A DNA stretch of 64,000 nt from Cymbidium sinense (taxonomy: Eukaryota; Streptophyta; Magnoliopsida; Asparagales; Orchidaceae). The translations under genes were made by a program, and so were the position numbers. The stretch is from positions 58,683,436 through 58,747,435 of the forward strand of contig CM038232.1 of assembly GCA_021442155.1 (NCBI GenBank), written 5' to 3'. This document shows positions 36,201 through 48,200 of the stretch, in pieces. Under the pieces are notes generated by a model, which saw nothing but the letters and a program-made list of their open reading frames with translations, was not told the origin of the DNA and did no database searches. The number at the start of each line of letters is the position of its first letter. Positions within the stretch are counted from its first letter, which is position 1.

Positions 36201-39200
36201 TTCGTGAGGTCTGTGGACTTTTTAGACCCTAGAGAGTATCAAAGAAGTGGGCTCGCCATTTATCTATTCCAATATCAACTCCCAATTTGTGCATCATCTT
36301 GCGAATCCTTGGAGGATAATATTTTGGCATTCTTGTGAGAACCATATCATCAGATTCATCAAATTGCATGAGTCAATCAGAATCCTGGTGATAGCACTCT
36401 TTAGACTTGTAAAATGAAATTCCGCATTCATTACTTCCAGGCAAAGGAGGCACATAAAAAGTCTTTAACTCTTCAACAATGTGGACTTCGCATGGAGTGA
36501 TTTCTTTGAAGTGTTGAAAAGGAACTGACATGATCAATAATGATTCTTCTGATATCAACAGGTCTATCGTCCTTCTTGAAGAGATATACTGAACTTCATT
36601 TTCATAAGTAGGTTCAGAATCATACTCAGAATCTGAGTATTCCAAAATTTTATTTACTCTAACCAGAGACTTGTTTACTCCCTTGGGTCCGACAGAAGGA
36701 TCATCATCTCCTTCTTCTGTGTCACTGCCCAAATGAGGGACTAGTCGTTTCAACTTATGTGATGCAAAAGCTACTTTAAGAAGAGTCGGCGTTGCCTTCT
36801 TTCTTCCTTTTTTCCTTCTTCACTTCTTTGTGTTGTTTTGTAGCCTTTGAGGTAGAAGCTTTGGATTATTGAGGCTTGGACTCCTTCAACAAATAGTAGT
36901 TCGCATCTTCATAGATTTTAGCATCATGGACTGTAAATGGTTGAAGGTTGTCAGAAATCTTATGTTCTTTATCTCCTATTATGTATTTTATGCAGTGGTG
37001 CAAAGTAGACGGGACCATTCCATACTCATGTAACCAGGGGCGCCCCAACAAGGCCCTGAACGAGGTGTCAGCATCAATGACATGGAATTTAGCTTCTGTG
37101 TGAAGTTATCCGAATCAGCGGCAAGGTAAAAGATCTGAGCATCTTTTGCCCTTTTTCATTGAAGTCGTGGATTATTAATTTGTCCTGTCCTAGATGTTGA
37201 ACATCAAGGGACAATCCTCTCAATGTTTTCAAACTCATGAGATTAACGGATGAACCTAGATCAATTAGAATTCGAGTGATTATGACACCATCGCTCTCCG
37301 TAGAGAGACATATAGCGGGCAATTATGTTATAATGTCTCGAGCATAAGATCTTCCTCAGAGAAGGTGATCGTCGGAAGGTCTTGAGATTGTAATACTTTA
37401 GTCATACACCGCTCAACGAAGTACGCTTCATATTTCTCCGGATTCTTAAGAGCCTGAATTAAGGTTTCACGGAGATCCTGCGACATCAGGAGGGCCTCAT
37501 ACACACTCAATTGTGCAGGGATCTTCCTTAAGTGCGATAAGATGTTGTAATCGATTCCTTTTTCCATGTTAGGCTTCTTCTTTGGATCTTTGGGAATAAT
37601 ATTTTCATTAACTTTTATGTTCTTGTCATTGCCTTTATTTGGCATTCCTTTCTTCTGTGATGACGGTAGCACCTTGCCACTTCTTAGTCCTACTAGGTCT
37701 TTCATCTGATTCTTCTAAAGAAGTCTCCTCTTGTAACCACTATGCCTTGGTTGATGGAGTCTTCAGAATCACTTCCCAGTTTTATGCCCTTCATTAATGG
37801 TGATATTGAAGACTCTGACTCATCTTCCTCTGGAAAGCACAAGTCTTCTTCCGAGCTATCTTCTGTTTGCTTCACCATTAGGCAAGGCTTGAATGCTACA
37901 TCATTGGTGGTTCTCCTTCTCGAATTATCTTGAAGAAATGAATTCCATCAGAAAGTATCCAAGGACGTCGAGACAACTTGAGAGACTTCTCTAGGAAGAG
38001 ATTCTTCATCATCATCTCCTTCATCATTTGTTTCAATGATTTGGAGTCCCGACAAGAAATCAACAAGCTTAACTGATTGTCTTGCTGGTTGTTGATATTC
38101 TACAAGATTATTAATAATCTTTTGGGTAGTAGATTTTTTCTTTATCTTCTTTTGTTTGGCTGGCATTTTGGGAGTTTTTGGTGAACTAGGTTGGAGACGA
38201 GGACACCAACACCTGGACCTTCAAGAGTAGAACCTTTTGATGTAGATTCTATCTTTGGTTCTAGCACTGGTTCAAGTGGAGATTTCCATTTGACACTCGG
38301 AATGTCTTCTAATTGCTTTAGCATCTTCATAGTTTTCTTCGAGATAACAGTCTCCCATTTGTCATTCTCAACTATCTTTTCTTTTGCTTTATCTTTCTAC
38401 GGGGGCACAGAAGAGGACATAACCACCCTTGCAGATTCTTTGGGTGAATAAGAATACTATTGGATAGCGTGAACTCATCTCCTGTATATTCTTTCCCGCC
38501 AGTCCTTGAATACATAGCAATCTTCTATAGGGTGGCCAACTACCTGATGATATGGATAGTAATTTGGGTTCATCCCGACTCGTGTCTTTACATTCGGCAA
38601 CTCCAACCCTTTGAGTGCTTGCCAAAATAATTTGGCCACACTTTCCCTTTTGAATGAACATTCCTTGTTCATCTTCTCCTTAAGAGATGGACGCATTCGA
38701 TCATCATCTCCTAATGATTTCCTTAGGTGGTCACCACTATCCGGGAAAGTTCTGGGTTTGTCATTACCTCCAAGAACTAATTTCGGTTGAGAATTGAAGA
38801 GTTGTTTAACTTTCTATTCAAAATAGATAGGTTGTTTCCCCTTATCTACATTGTAAGTTGCCCTCCTTCTTCTATTTGAATCATATGAAGCGTGAGATTC
38901 AGTCCCCTTGATTCTCGAGAACTTCCCTTTGTTCTCATGAATGACTTTCGCCTAGAGAGATTCAACTTTTCAAATTTTTCCACCCAATCCAGTAGTTCAT
39001 GAAAGGTGGTGATGGCAGCCATGCATAAATAGGGCACAATTTTATCATCAATGTTGCCCATTAGCAGTTGAATTGCATGTTCCTCTTCTAGCTGTTGTTT
39101 GCACTTCATGCTCATGTTGCACCAACGAGTTATGTATTTTGTGATTGACTCGTCCTTCTTTCTCTTCTCCAGGGCGAGGTCAGCTATTGTAGTCTTTCTA

Positions 39201-42200
39201 ACTGCACTAGCAAACCTTTTGATAAACATTGCCTCCAGTTCGACGAATGTCTTAACTGAGTCATTTGGCAACTCTGCGTACCATTCGAAAGCAGTTGAAT
39301 TTAAGCTGCTAACAAATTGGTGGAACAACGGCGCGTCATTGCCCCTAGTATTACCACAGGTTACTTTAAATTGTGCTAGGTGCTGCCTGGGGTTACCATT
39401 GCCATCAAATGAACGAAATTTCAGCACCGAGTAGTCTTTAGGATACGACACCTGGTCATATTATGCAAAATATGGATGACCTCTATTCACCAGTTTCTCG
39501 ACCTGTTCTACAACTATGAAAGCTTTAATCTTTTCACTCATAATAGTTTCAAGTTGTAGAACAGTCACTGGCTCGGATGTGCTCAGTATTTGCTGAAGAA
39601 TGGGTGGAGTAGTCAATTGATTGACTTAATTTCTACCATTATGAGCACTTTGTGCTCTAGAGATTTGTGGCGCTTGCTCAATTGGTGGATTGATGGGCGT
39701 AGTGTTGGCTGTTTGATGATTGATAGGAGGAACTGATATTGGTACTACGGTAGTGTTCCTCTACATCATTTGCATCATGAGATTCATCTGCGTCATCATC
39801 TGATTTATCTTTGAATTCAGTTGAGAGATCTCCTTATCTTTCGCTTTCATCTACCGTCGTGATTTGCCTTTGACCGAAAGCAAGTGTAGCGGTCGGCAAA
39901 AAAGCGTGTTATCTTCTTCCGTTCCTCTTCTTGCTCATCATCACTTGAGGAGGAACTAAAAGGTTCTCGCTTGCTTGACTGGTGCTTCTTCTTGATGTGG
40001 ATAGAGGTGTGGCTTGTGGCGCCTAGATCGACATGTGTACACCAGATAATTCTCCAACGTATTCTACCATATACATCACCTCTACCCCCATGGCGTCTTC
40101 TTCTTCTTCTTCCTCTTCTTCTTCTTGTAGCCTTATCTCTGATCGATGTCTCCATCTAATTTCAGGCTTAGAGTGTGGGACGAATGTCTCCTCAATCGGA
40201 GGGCTATGGTCAAAATCAAGGGAAGATCATTTAGGTTGGTGATGGGATTCCTTGGAGGATTCTCCAGGGTGTCGACTACCACGAGCCTCATTAATCATAA
40301 CATTCCTTTTAGGAACCCATTCCTGCTGGGCCTTGTCACCAGCAGATCTCTAGATATGCAAACCGAATGTCACACCTTTTTGCCTTTCAGTTGCAGTTTC
40401 TTCTTGAGACTTCGACCTCCAGACTTGTTTTCCCTTCTGCTGGGACCTTTTGGCAGCAGATTCCCGAACGCATGGTTCAGGTGTCACGCCCTGATGTTCA
40501 CCGCACAGGGCTTGTTTGTAACACTCCTAAGTTCTTACTACCTTTAATGATAGCTTCTGCAGTGGAGCATTGTTGCCTTCTCTGATAATTGGTCTTTGAT
40601 ATCTCTTCTTCATAAGGCCTTGTTCTTTTACAATATTCAGCACCTTGTACACTCTAGAGGATAGAGTCTCAAGATGCCTCCTTTAAAGGATTGGAACTTG
40701 GTACCGTTGCTCCTAGAATGATTGCTTAATAGCACCAGTAGAGCTGTTCCTTTTCACCCACTTGAGATTTTCAAATTTGTTGTGGGTAGGAACACTCGTT
40801 TCTAGTTCCACAACTGGTTGTGTAACAGAGGGGCCAAGTGAGAGCTGTTAGGCTCGCAATTCGGCATTCCTTCTTCTCCTTTGTCTTCTAGTTTGCTTTC
40901 CTCTAAATGAGGAAGCTTCAGCATCATGTTGGCCTTGCGCAAAGGGCAAGTTCGGCAGAGAAATAATGTTCGGATGCACTATTGAAATTATTTGCCTAGT
41001 CATCATCCTCTTCATGGCTGGAGCTTCAGTGTGTCTCAATCTTTCAAATACAGAGGCACTCTTTCGAGGGACCTCAACAGTAGTAGCGACAAGAGTTTTG
41101 GTGAATTTAGCCTGCTGCACGGGCTGATATGCAAGTTGTGCATGATTATCGCGCAGCCTAGTAGTTTGAGCAAATGGAAATCTATGCTACCAAATTGTAT
41201 AGTAGCTCCAAAGATCCCGTGTTGATGACAAAGATGACGGATGTTGGCCCATACACAAAGTGAAGGGTGTGTTCTGAAGATCCATCTGCGAAATGAAAGA
41301 TGGGGATTAGTAATTAGTAATTGATATATCATCCCACACTTTCATGATGCAAATATATAACCGAACAAACACGAGAAAATATGAAAATAAGTTATGGATA
41401 AAAAAACTTTCAAACCTTCAGCATTATGTTCATTATAAAAATAATTTTGAGTTTCAATCAATCTAACTTTATAATTAACGTTAAGTTTTCATTTTATTAT
41501 ACTCCGCTACTATCATAGCTTTGATTCGACTAGTCAAAGATAGAAAGAGAAACCTGTCCCAAGTGGAGTCGCCAGAAATCTATGGGCTCCAAAAATTCGC
41601 CACTGACCTCTCAATGAAGAGAGTAGATTTAAAGTGTCGGTGTAATTTTCAAAAGGCGGATGAAATAGTAGATAAGACACTACCCAAAGATTTTGCCCTC
41701 ATTTTGTGAGGACTTTAGATCCGGTTCCAGGTTTCCTATAGGCCCAAGAACCTATAGTTAATTACCCCTCTTAATGCTGAGAGAGAACTTTCGATTAAGG
41801 CTAGTCATTAGGTCGCTTAGTGCGTAGAGTATAATAGCAGCATGTGAAGTTTTAGGATTTGGGTTTATGAAATTCATTATATTTAACTTAAAGCATATGG
41901 TTGGGGGAATGATGACGCGCCTGATCTAGATCCTATGGTTCATCATCCCTAACGATCCCTACCTACTTAATGAGGTAATGACCCGCCTGAGAAGGATCCT
42001 TATCAGCAACACATGGGTTACGTCGTCCAAGAAATTCTTGTAAACTTAGGGTGGTGTTTGTCTAAAGAGACAAGCTTAAGTCTACCCGACAAAGGGTTTT
42101 TGCCATCAAGTACCTTATGATTCACACAACTCAAAGGCGAGCCATTGGTGAGCATGCACGGTCATGATAATATAATGGTGTCATTTAACGACAACCACCC

Positions 42201-45200
42201 CGAGGACTGAATCAGATCATGTGTGGGGCCTCGGCCAAATCACGCAAATGAGGAGGACACGGGCCACATCCTTACTGGCATGAGATTCTTTGAGAGTAAA
42301 CATAATTGTGTACTTGATTTGACTTTGGCGCCTTTGTGAGCTAGGGTCTTCTTAATTTGTCACCTCCGACAAACAATTGTGGAAGACGAGTTGAATATTT
42401 AGCTTTAAGTTTTTAATATTGAATTTCACCTAGACATTTATAGCTCAAAGATGTTTTGAATCCTGCATTTAGATTGCTATTCAATCTAAGTTAATTTTCC
42501 TTGCAATTGTAATCATATTAGTATCCCCTCTGGTTAAAATTTTTTATTTAACATAACCATCATTCTGGTTTTATTGTTATTTGATCATGACTCTATTAAT
42601 TTAATAGAGGATCGATCATATGACATAATTAACTTCTTAGATGTTTTATTAGATTGAAGATATTATAATAACATAATTTGATTTTTAGGTTTTGTTAACC
42701 TGGACCCGGTCCTAAGACCCAACCAGGAATCAACCCGCACAACATCCTCAGGCACTAAGTTCAAGCATTCAACATAGTGTCGAGGCCCATGCGGGTGTAT
42801 TTGATTCAACATTAATTTAAACTTAAGGGATTTGTATAATATTACTTATTTTAATTGAGTTTCATTGTAAGTATAAATTTTTAGATAAAATTTTGACAAA
42901 GATTTCGTAGTCTCCCAACGCCCAGCTACTGCCACCATGCCAAAAAAGGGGTGTATGGGTGGTGTAAACACCATGACCGAATGTTTCATCCCACCATGTC
43001 AAGAAAGACATGTATGGATCGAAATACACCGCATATTTATATCTCAAGGCCACGAAGATAATTTATATATTTGTAATGGCAAGTTAAAATATTAATTTTA
43101 GCTTTATTATTAAATTTTCATTTTTATTATTAATCATGTCGTGTAAAATTTAAAAGATTTCAAAGATCAAGATCATCCATATAGGCTATTTACCCACCAC
43201 CAAGAAAGGCGTGTATGGTATAAATCGACCGAATCGCTTTTCCAAAAAAAGGCATGTATGGGGCTCTAAGGTACTTGCTAAAATAGATTTCCCTGCTATG
43301 ATAAAAAATATGTGTAGAGGAACTTAAACACCTGCAATGTTAGTTTAAATAATAATTTTATATTGCAGTATAGTTTACTATCAAGCTATGCAGGTCCCCA
43401 TATCTATGTGAAGTGACAAAGATTTCAAGAAGATCCGACATCATCCCCGTATAAGGGGCTAGGCCACCACACCAAGAAAGGCGTATGGGTGGTATAAACC
43501 ACTTCCACAAAAGAAAGGCATGTATCTAAGATACCCGCTGAAACAAATTTTCCCACCACACCAAGACTTGTATACACATGCATGCAAGTGTCCGTTCACC
43601 CCTAAAAGGCGGTTTGGGTAATTATAGTCAACACAAGAAAAGGCACCATGATCAAAAAGTGACGAGCACCTGCAAGCCGACGGGCGCGGGCCTGACGGGA
43701 ACAAAGGTCACTCTGTGAACAAAGATTTTTCTGCTACAATTTGTTAACGCTTTCTGATCGGTGGTCGCGTGAAAAACCCAAGACCGAGCACGAATAGGAG
43801 AGAGAGAGAGAGACAGAGAGGGGAGAGCGGATCTGCGGAGAGAGGGGAGAGAATGGGAGAGTCGTATGGGAGAGGGAGGGAGAATAGGAAAAATTAGGGT
43901 TTAGGGTTTTAGGAGGGGTATTTATAGGATTTGCATTATTTTATTATTTTATTTGCCCTAATTTGGATTTTCGCACCGACATCATTACATATACAATAAA
44001 ATATATATATATATATATATTTAGGTTACTCTGATGTTCCGGACGCAGAAAACTTTTGCATAAGAGGTCGCTTGGTTCAAGTCAAATCAATTTCAGCTCA
44101 AATTTTCGCTTCGCCACGATACTCGCATACTTGTCTGAATTGAGCGCAAATAGTCTCATTTGATAAGTTTGACATTTCAACGCTGACAATGTGATCAATT
44201 TCACAAACGAGGGTTGTTTGGGCAACGTCGTGGCTTCCTGACCTCGATATGTGTGTCATTGCATCGGCGACCCTCCTTCTTGATTGGTCGACCGTCGAAT
44301 TATGCAAGATGCCTATTCTGATCAATTTTAACATTCTGAACATGGTGGCTGAGTCCGTTCGTCAATCGGAGGTCATTTCAACTGATTTTCAGTGCCATCG
44401 AGTGGATTTCTGCTCCGATTTGTATGTTGTTGTATCCGATTGCTTGATATTCATGCATACTCGTCCGAATTGAACACAAATAGTCTCATTTGATAGTTTT
44501 TGATGTTTCAACACTAATGGAGTGATCAATTTCACAAACGAAGGTCGTTTGGGCAATGTCGCGGCTTCCTAACCTCGATATATGTGTCAGCGCATCGGCG
44601 ACCCTCGTTCTTGATCGATCGATCGTCGAATCATGCAAGATGCCTATTCTGATCAATTTCGACATTCTGAACGTGATGGCTGAGTCCATTCCTCGATCAG
44701 AGATCATTTTGACTGATTTTTGACAATATCGAGTGCATTTTATCCCCGATTTGCGCGCTGAAGCTCGTCGAATTCATTTTGTGAACTTGACTTGACTTAT
44801 GGCGCGTGCATGGAGGTCAACAGATTTGTTAAATTCCATTATTTGATTTAATTTTCAAATCAACATGGGTTTTATTTCATAAACTCCTATTTCTCTTGAG
44901 ACTTCATTTCATTACACAAGATCTAATATTCTGTTAATATTCTTATTCATGGAGAATTTAATCTGATGGTAGTGATTGTTCGTGAAAAGAAAACATAAGA
45001 TTGATTAGGAAGCAACTTCGTGATCGTTGCACTTCTCACATTCAGTGGGAGCCATGCTTGGTTCATATTTCTCTCTTAGGGTTGCTTGCACGTACCCATC
45101 AATTTTCATTTTTGCATTGACATGATTGTACGTTTCTTCAATCATTTTATATGATGGCTTCTTATCTTGGCTTTGGTATCCTTACATATTTTTATCTTGT

Positions 45201-48200
45201 CTCATTGTTTATATTCCTTAATGGCCAAGGATTTATTGGCTTCTATGATGCTTGCAATATGAAGGTGTTGTGGAAGTTAATTTTATTTGTAAAATTATTC
45301 TTGGATTTCTTTGATGTAAACAGAAAATCTTGTACGTTCTATGTAAGTTTTTCTTTTTTTTTTTCTTTTTATTTATTTTTTCTTTTTTTGTTGCTTAGAT
45401 TTTTTGGTGCTACTTTGAAAGTGGATCAGTATGTTGCTGCAAATGAACCGAGCATTCAACAAGCCACTCATTACTCAGCTCGATTAGAGCTCATTTATGT
45501 TCGCTCAATTGACTAATCGAACGAGCTTGAATGCTTATGTAACTACTTAATTGCTAAATAAATTAGCTTGAACAACTTGTTGTTCAATTCATTTATGTTC
45601 ATGAATAGTATTTTTTAAAGCTCGTGAATAGGCTCATTAAGGAGCTCAATTACGGCTTGATTAAGTCTTGTTCATAAACAGTATCATTTAAAATTTTATT
45701 TTTAGGTTTAATAGATTTTAATTGATATAGCTTGTATATATTTGTCAACAAACTGCTCGCGAACAAGCTTGATTAAGGCTAGATTAAAGTTTATTTATTT
45801 CATTAAACAAGCTGCTTGTTAACAGGCTCGATAAGCCCATTCTAAACCGAATTCGTGAACAAACTCCATCCAAGCTTGAACAAGTTTTTTCAAACGAGCT
45901 CAAACTTGAACACCATTCTAAAAGCTCAAATCGAGTTCGAGCTCGATAATGATAAACGAGCTTGAACTCGAACAAGCACATACTCGGCTCAGCTCAGTTC
46001 GTTTTCAGCCCTAATTTGGTGTTTATTTGTGGTGCATAATTCTGAATCTTAGTGATGCTACTACATAGAGTTTTGATACTATAATTAAAATAAACATGTT
46101 TGGGCATTTTTTTATACCCAATGTATTTCATTCTTGCCTAAGTTTGTGTACAGGTTTCTATATGAGCTAAATGGTTGGGAGAAGAAAAAATTATTGTAAA
46201 AAAATAATGTGGGCGATTTTTTTTTCTTGAGTCTCTTCTTATTTCTTTGAGAATGTACCATAAAATCTTGGAAAGGTTGGTGAGAATTCATTATTTAAGG
46301 CCTCTTTGATAGTGAATGGGATCTTTTCTTTTCTTCTAGATGAAGTAGAACAACATCAATATTTGTGATTTTGCTCTTTGCTTATATTTCTCATTCTTGC
46401 TTATTTTTGGATCTCTTGTTATATTAATTTATATAAAGTATAGTTTAGAGATTAGTGGTCATTAAGTTTGAGATTTGAATGTTTGATGGGTCAAAGAGAT
46501 TTTTCCTTCACATAATTGGTATGTTTGATGTTCTTATTTAGTCCTATCATATGAATGAACTTATTGGATGTTCAAAGATATCAACAATAGTGTGTGAAAA
46601 TGATAAGGTATAAATATTGATGAAAAAGTACTTACAATGATCCATTTGTGTTTGTCTGATAAAATCTTGATTGAGTCATAGAAGAATTGGGTACAAAAAA
46701 TTTAATGCTCAAATTGGTGCCATTGAACATGGCCAAAATTGTCTTAAAAATCTCTATGGGATGCAAAGATCATACTACCTCATATTCACGCCTACAATCA
46801 CCTATGAATCAATTCAATTATAGCATTTGTTTTTGATGGAAGATTAATAATGACTAGTAATGATGAGTCATTTTTTATTATTGTTATGTTCTTTACTCCC
46901 TAATATAAGAACTTTATGACACCTTATTGTGTAAGATAACATAAGTTTAGAAGATGCAAGAAAATCATTTTTATTATATAATTTAACTTTTATTGTTCAT
47001 GAAAAATAGTCCATTGGAGAAATATTCTATCTATGGAGAAAGTATTAAGCTAGAATGACATTTTTTTTGTTGCAAATATTAAAGCCTACTATGACAATCA
47101 ATGACAGTATATAAATCGTAATAGATATATTCATTATTCAGATATTTATAAAAGTATTATAGAGTACTCCAACTTTGGTACTCCAACATCAATTCTCTGT
47201 ATCATGTTATTATTCAATTGCATAAGCATGAATTAAATTATTATTATTTTTTTAAATTTTGACAAATAAGCCTAATTACATTGAAAACATTAAAAATCTT
47301 ATTTAGGAATATCAACCTAATAATGAAGATTATGGTTAAAGATGTTTAAACATAACTATGAAACAACAAAGTAAGTTATTTCTATAAATAATTGATTATA
47401 AAAAATATCAACTTATTTATTATTACAAACTTATTATTGATTAAATTTATCTCTTTTGAATTTAGTATATAATTAATTATCACAATAGATAGTTCAATCA
47501 TGCACCCATCTTATCATTTGGGCAAGTTAAGCTATAAACTGAGATAAATCATGCTTAAAAAATATCAATATGATTGAGCTTAAAGTCTTAAGCTAGCCTA
47601 ATGTCACGGAGAAACTTTTCCCAAGTCACCCGTGCGGCTTTAGCACTCTTTCCTCGATGCTAAGTCAGCCTAACTTTCGCAACACAGGACTAGAACACTC
47701 AAATCTCTTTTAGAGAGGAGAGGTTAGAAAGATTGGGAAAGCACTTCACTATGTAAAGGAAATTTACAATACAAGAATACTTGGGATCCTTTGATTGTTT
47801 CTTGGTTGGTTACAAAGAGGGGTGAGGACATCTATTTATAGTCCTCCCCCTATCCCTAGGAATAATCTAGAAAAGAATATTTTAGAATACAATATTATGT
47901 ACATGGTTCTAGATCTTTCCATGCCACTCTAGCATATACAAGGGTTCTAGAGTATTCCATGCCATTCTAGAGTCCTATTGAAGCATTCCTCCTCCAAAGC
48001 TTTCTGGAATATGGTGGAACCTTCTAGAGTGCTCCAAGTTTTCCCCCATCTTTTTATAATTCTCTAGAAGCTTCCCTCCTTGTGTATGGCTAAGAGAGCA
48101 TGGTTGATCTGCCTTTATTTAGCTCTGTGACATTCTTCCCCACCTAAACCGATGCCCTCATCGCTGCTCAGATCTGAATTGCCACGTATCTCAGATCTTC

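Larger units (their letters stand above)
27562..44822 (-). mobile_element. Tat/Ogre-type Ty3-gypsy LTR retrotransposon, decayed, inside intron 5
   Basis: Two long direct repeats (27562-31018 and 41581-44822) flank a minus-strand gag, protease, RT, RNase H, second RNase H and integrase series. The ends are TGTTGACC and GGAGCCCA(C/T)A in element sense. A perfect 5-bp target duplication, GATTT, sits at 27557-27561 and 44823-44827, so the insertion is intact end to end. A second RNase H-like domain after the first marks the Tat lineage. All coding regions are broken by stops and frameshifts and the RT has lost its N-terminal half, so the copy cannot be autonomous. LTR lengths differ (3457 and 3242 bp) with many indels, so it is older than the gag-only element nearby. 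It has the same orientation as the host gene. Confidence 0.92.
41581..44822 (-). repeat. 5' LTR of the Tat element
   Basis: This LTR has the same module order as 27562-31018. The hairpin series lies at about 42.93-43.64 kb, the GA-rich tract near 43.8 kb, the TATA box at 43919-43926, a short (TA)n near 44.0 kb and the ~328-bp tandem units at about 44.1-44.8 kb. The right edge is fixed by the target duplication and the left edge by the primer binding site. Confidence 0.9.

Noticed and set aside
40033..40585. Plus-strand open frames up to 133 codons opposite the Tat gag region
   Set aside because: The minus strand shows gag-related sequence here. The plus frames are Ser/Leu/Phe-rich by complement of Arg/Lys/Glu codons, with no domain and no start context. 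An antisense ORF is known in some Tat relatives, but nothing here supports it.
45151..45516. Plus-strand 121-codon frame in intron 5
   Set aside because: Hydrophobic, from T-rich DNA. It ends inside the hAT-like element and has no recognised domain.
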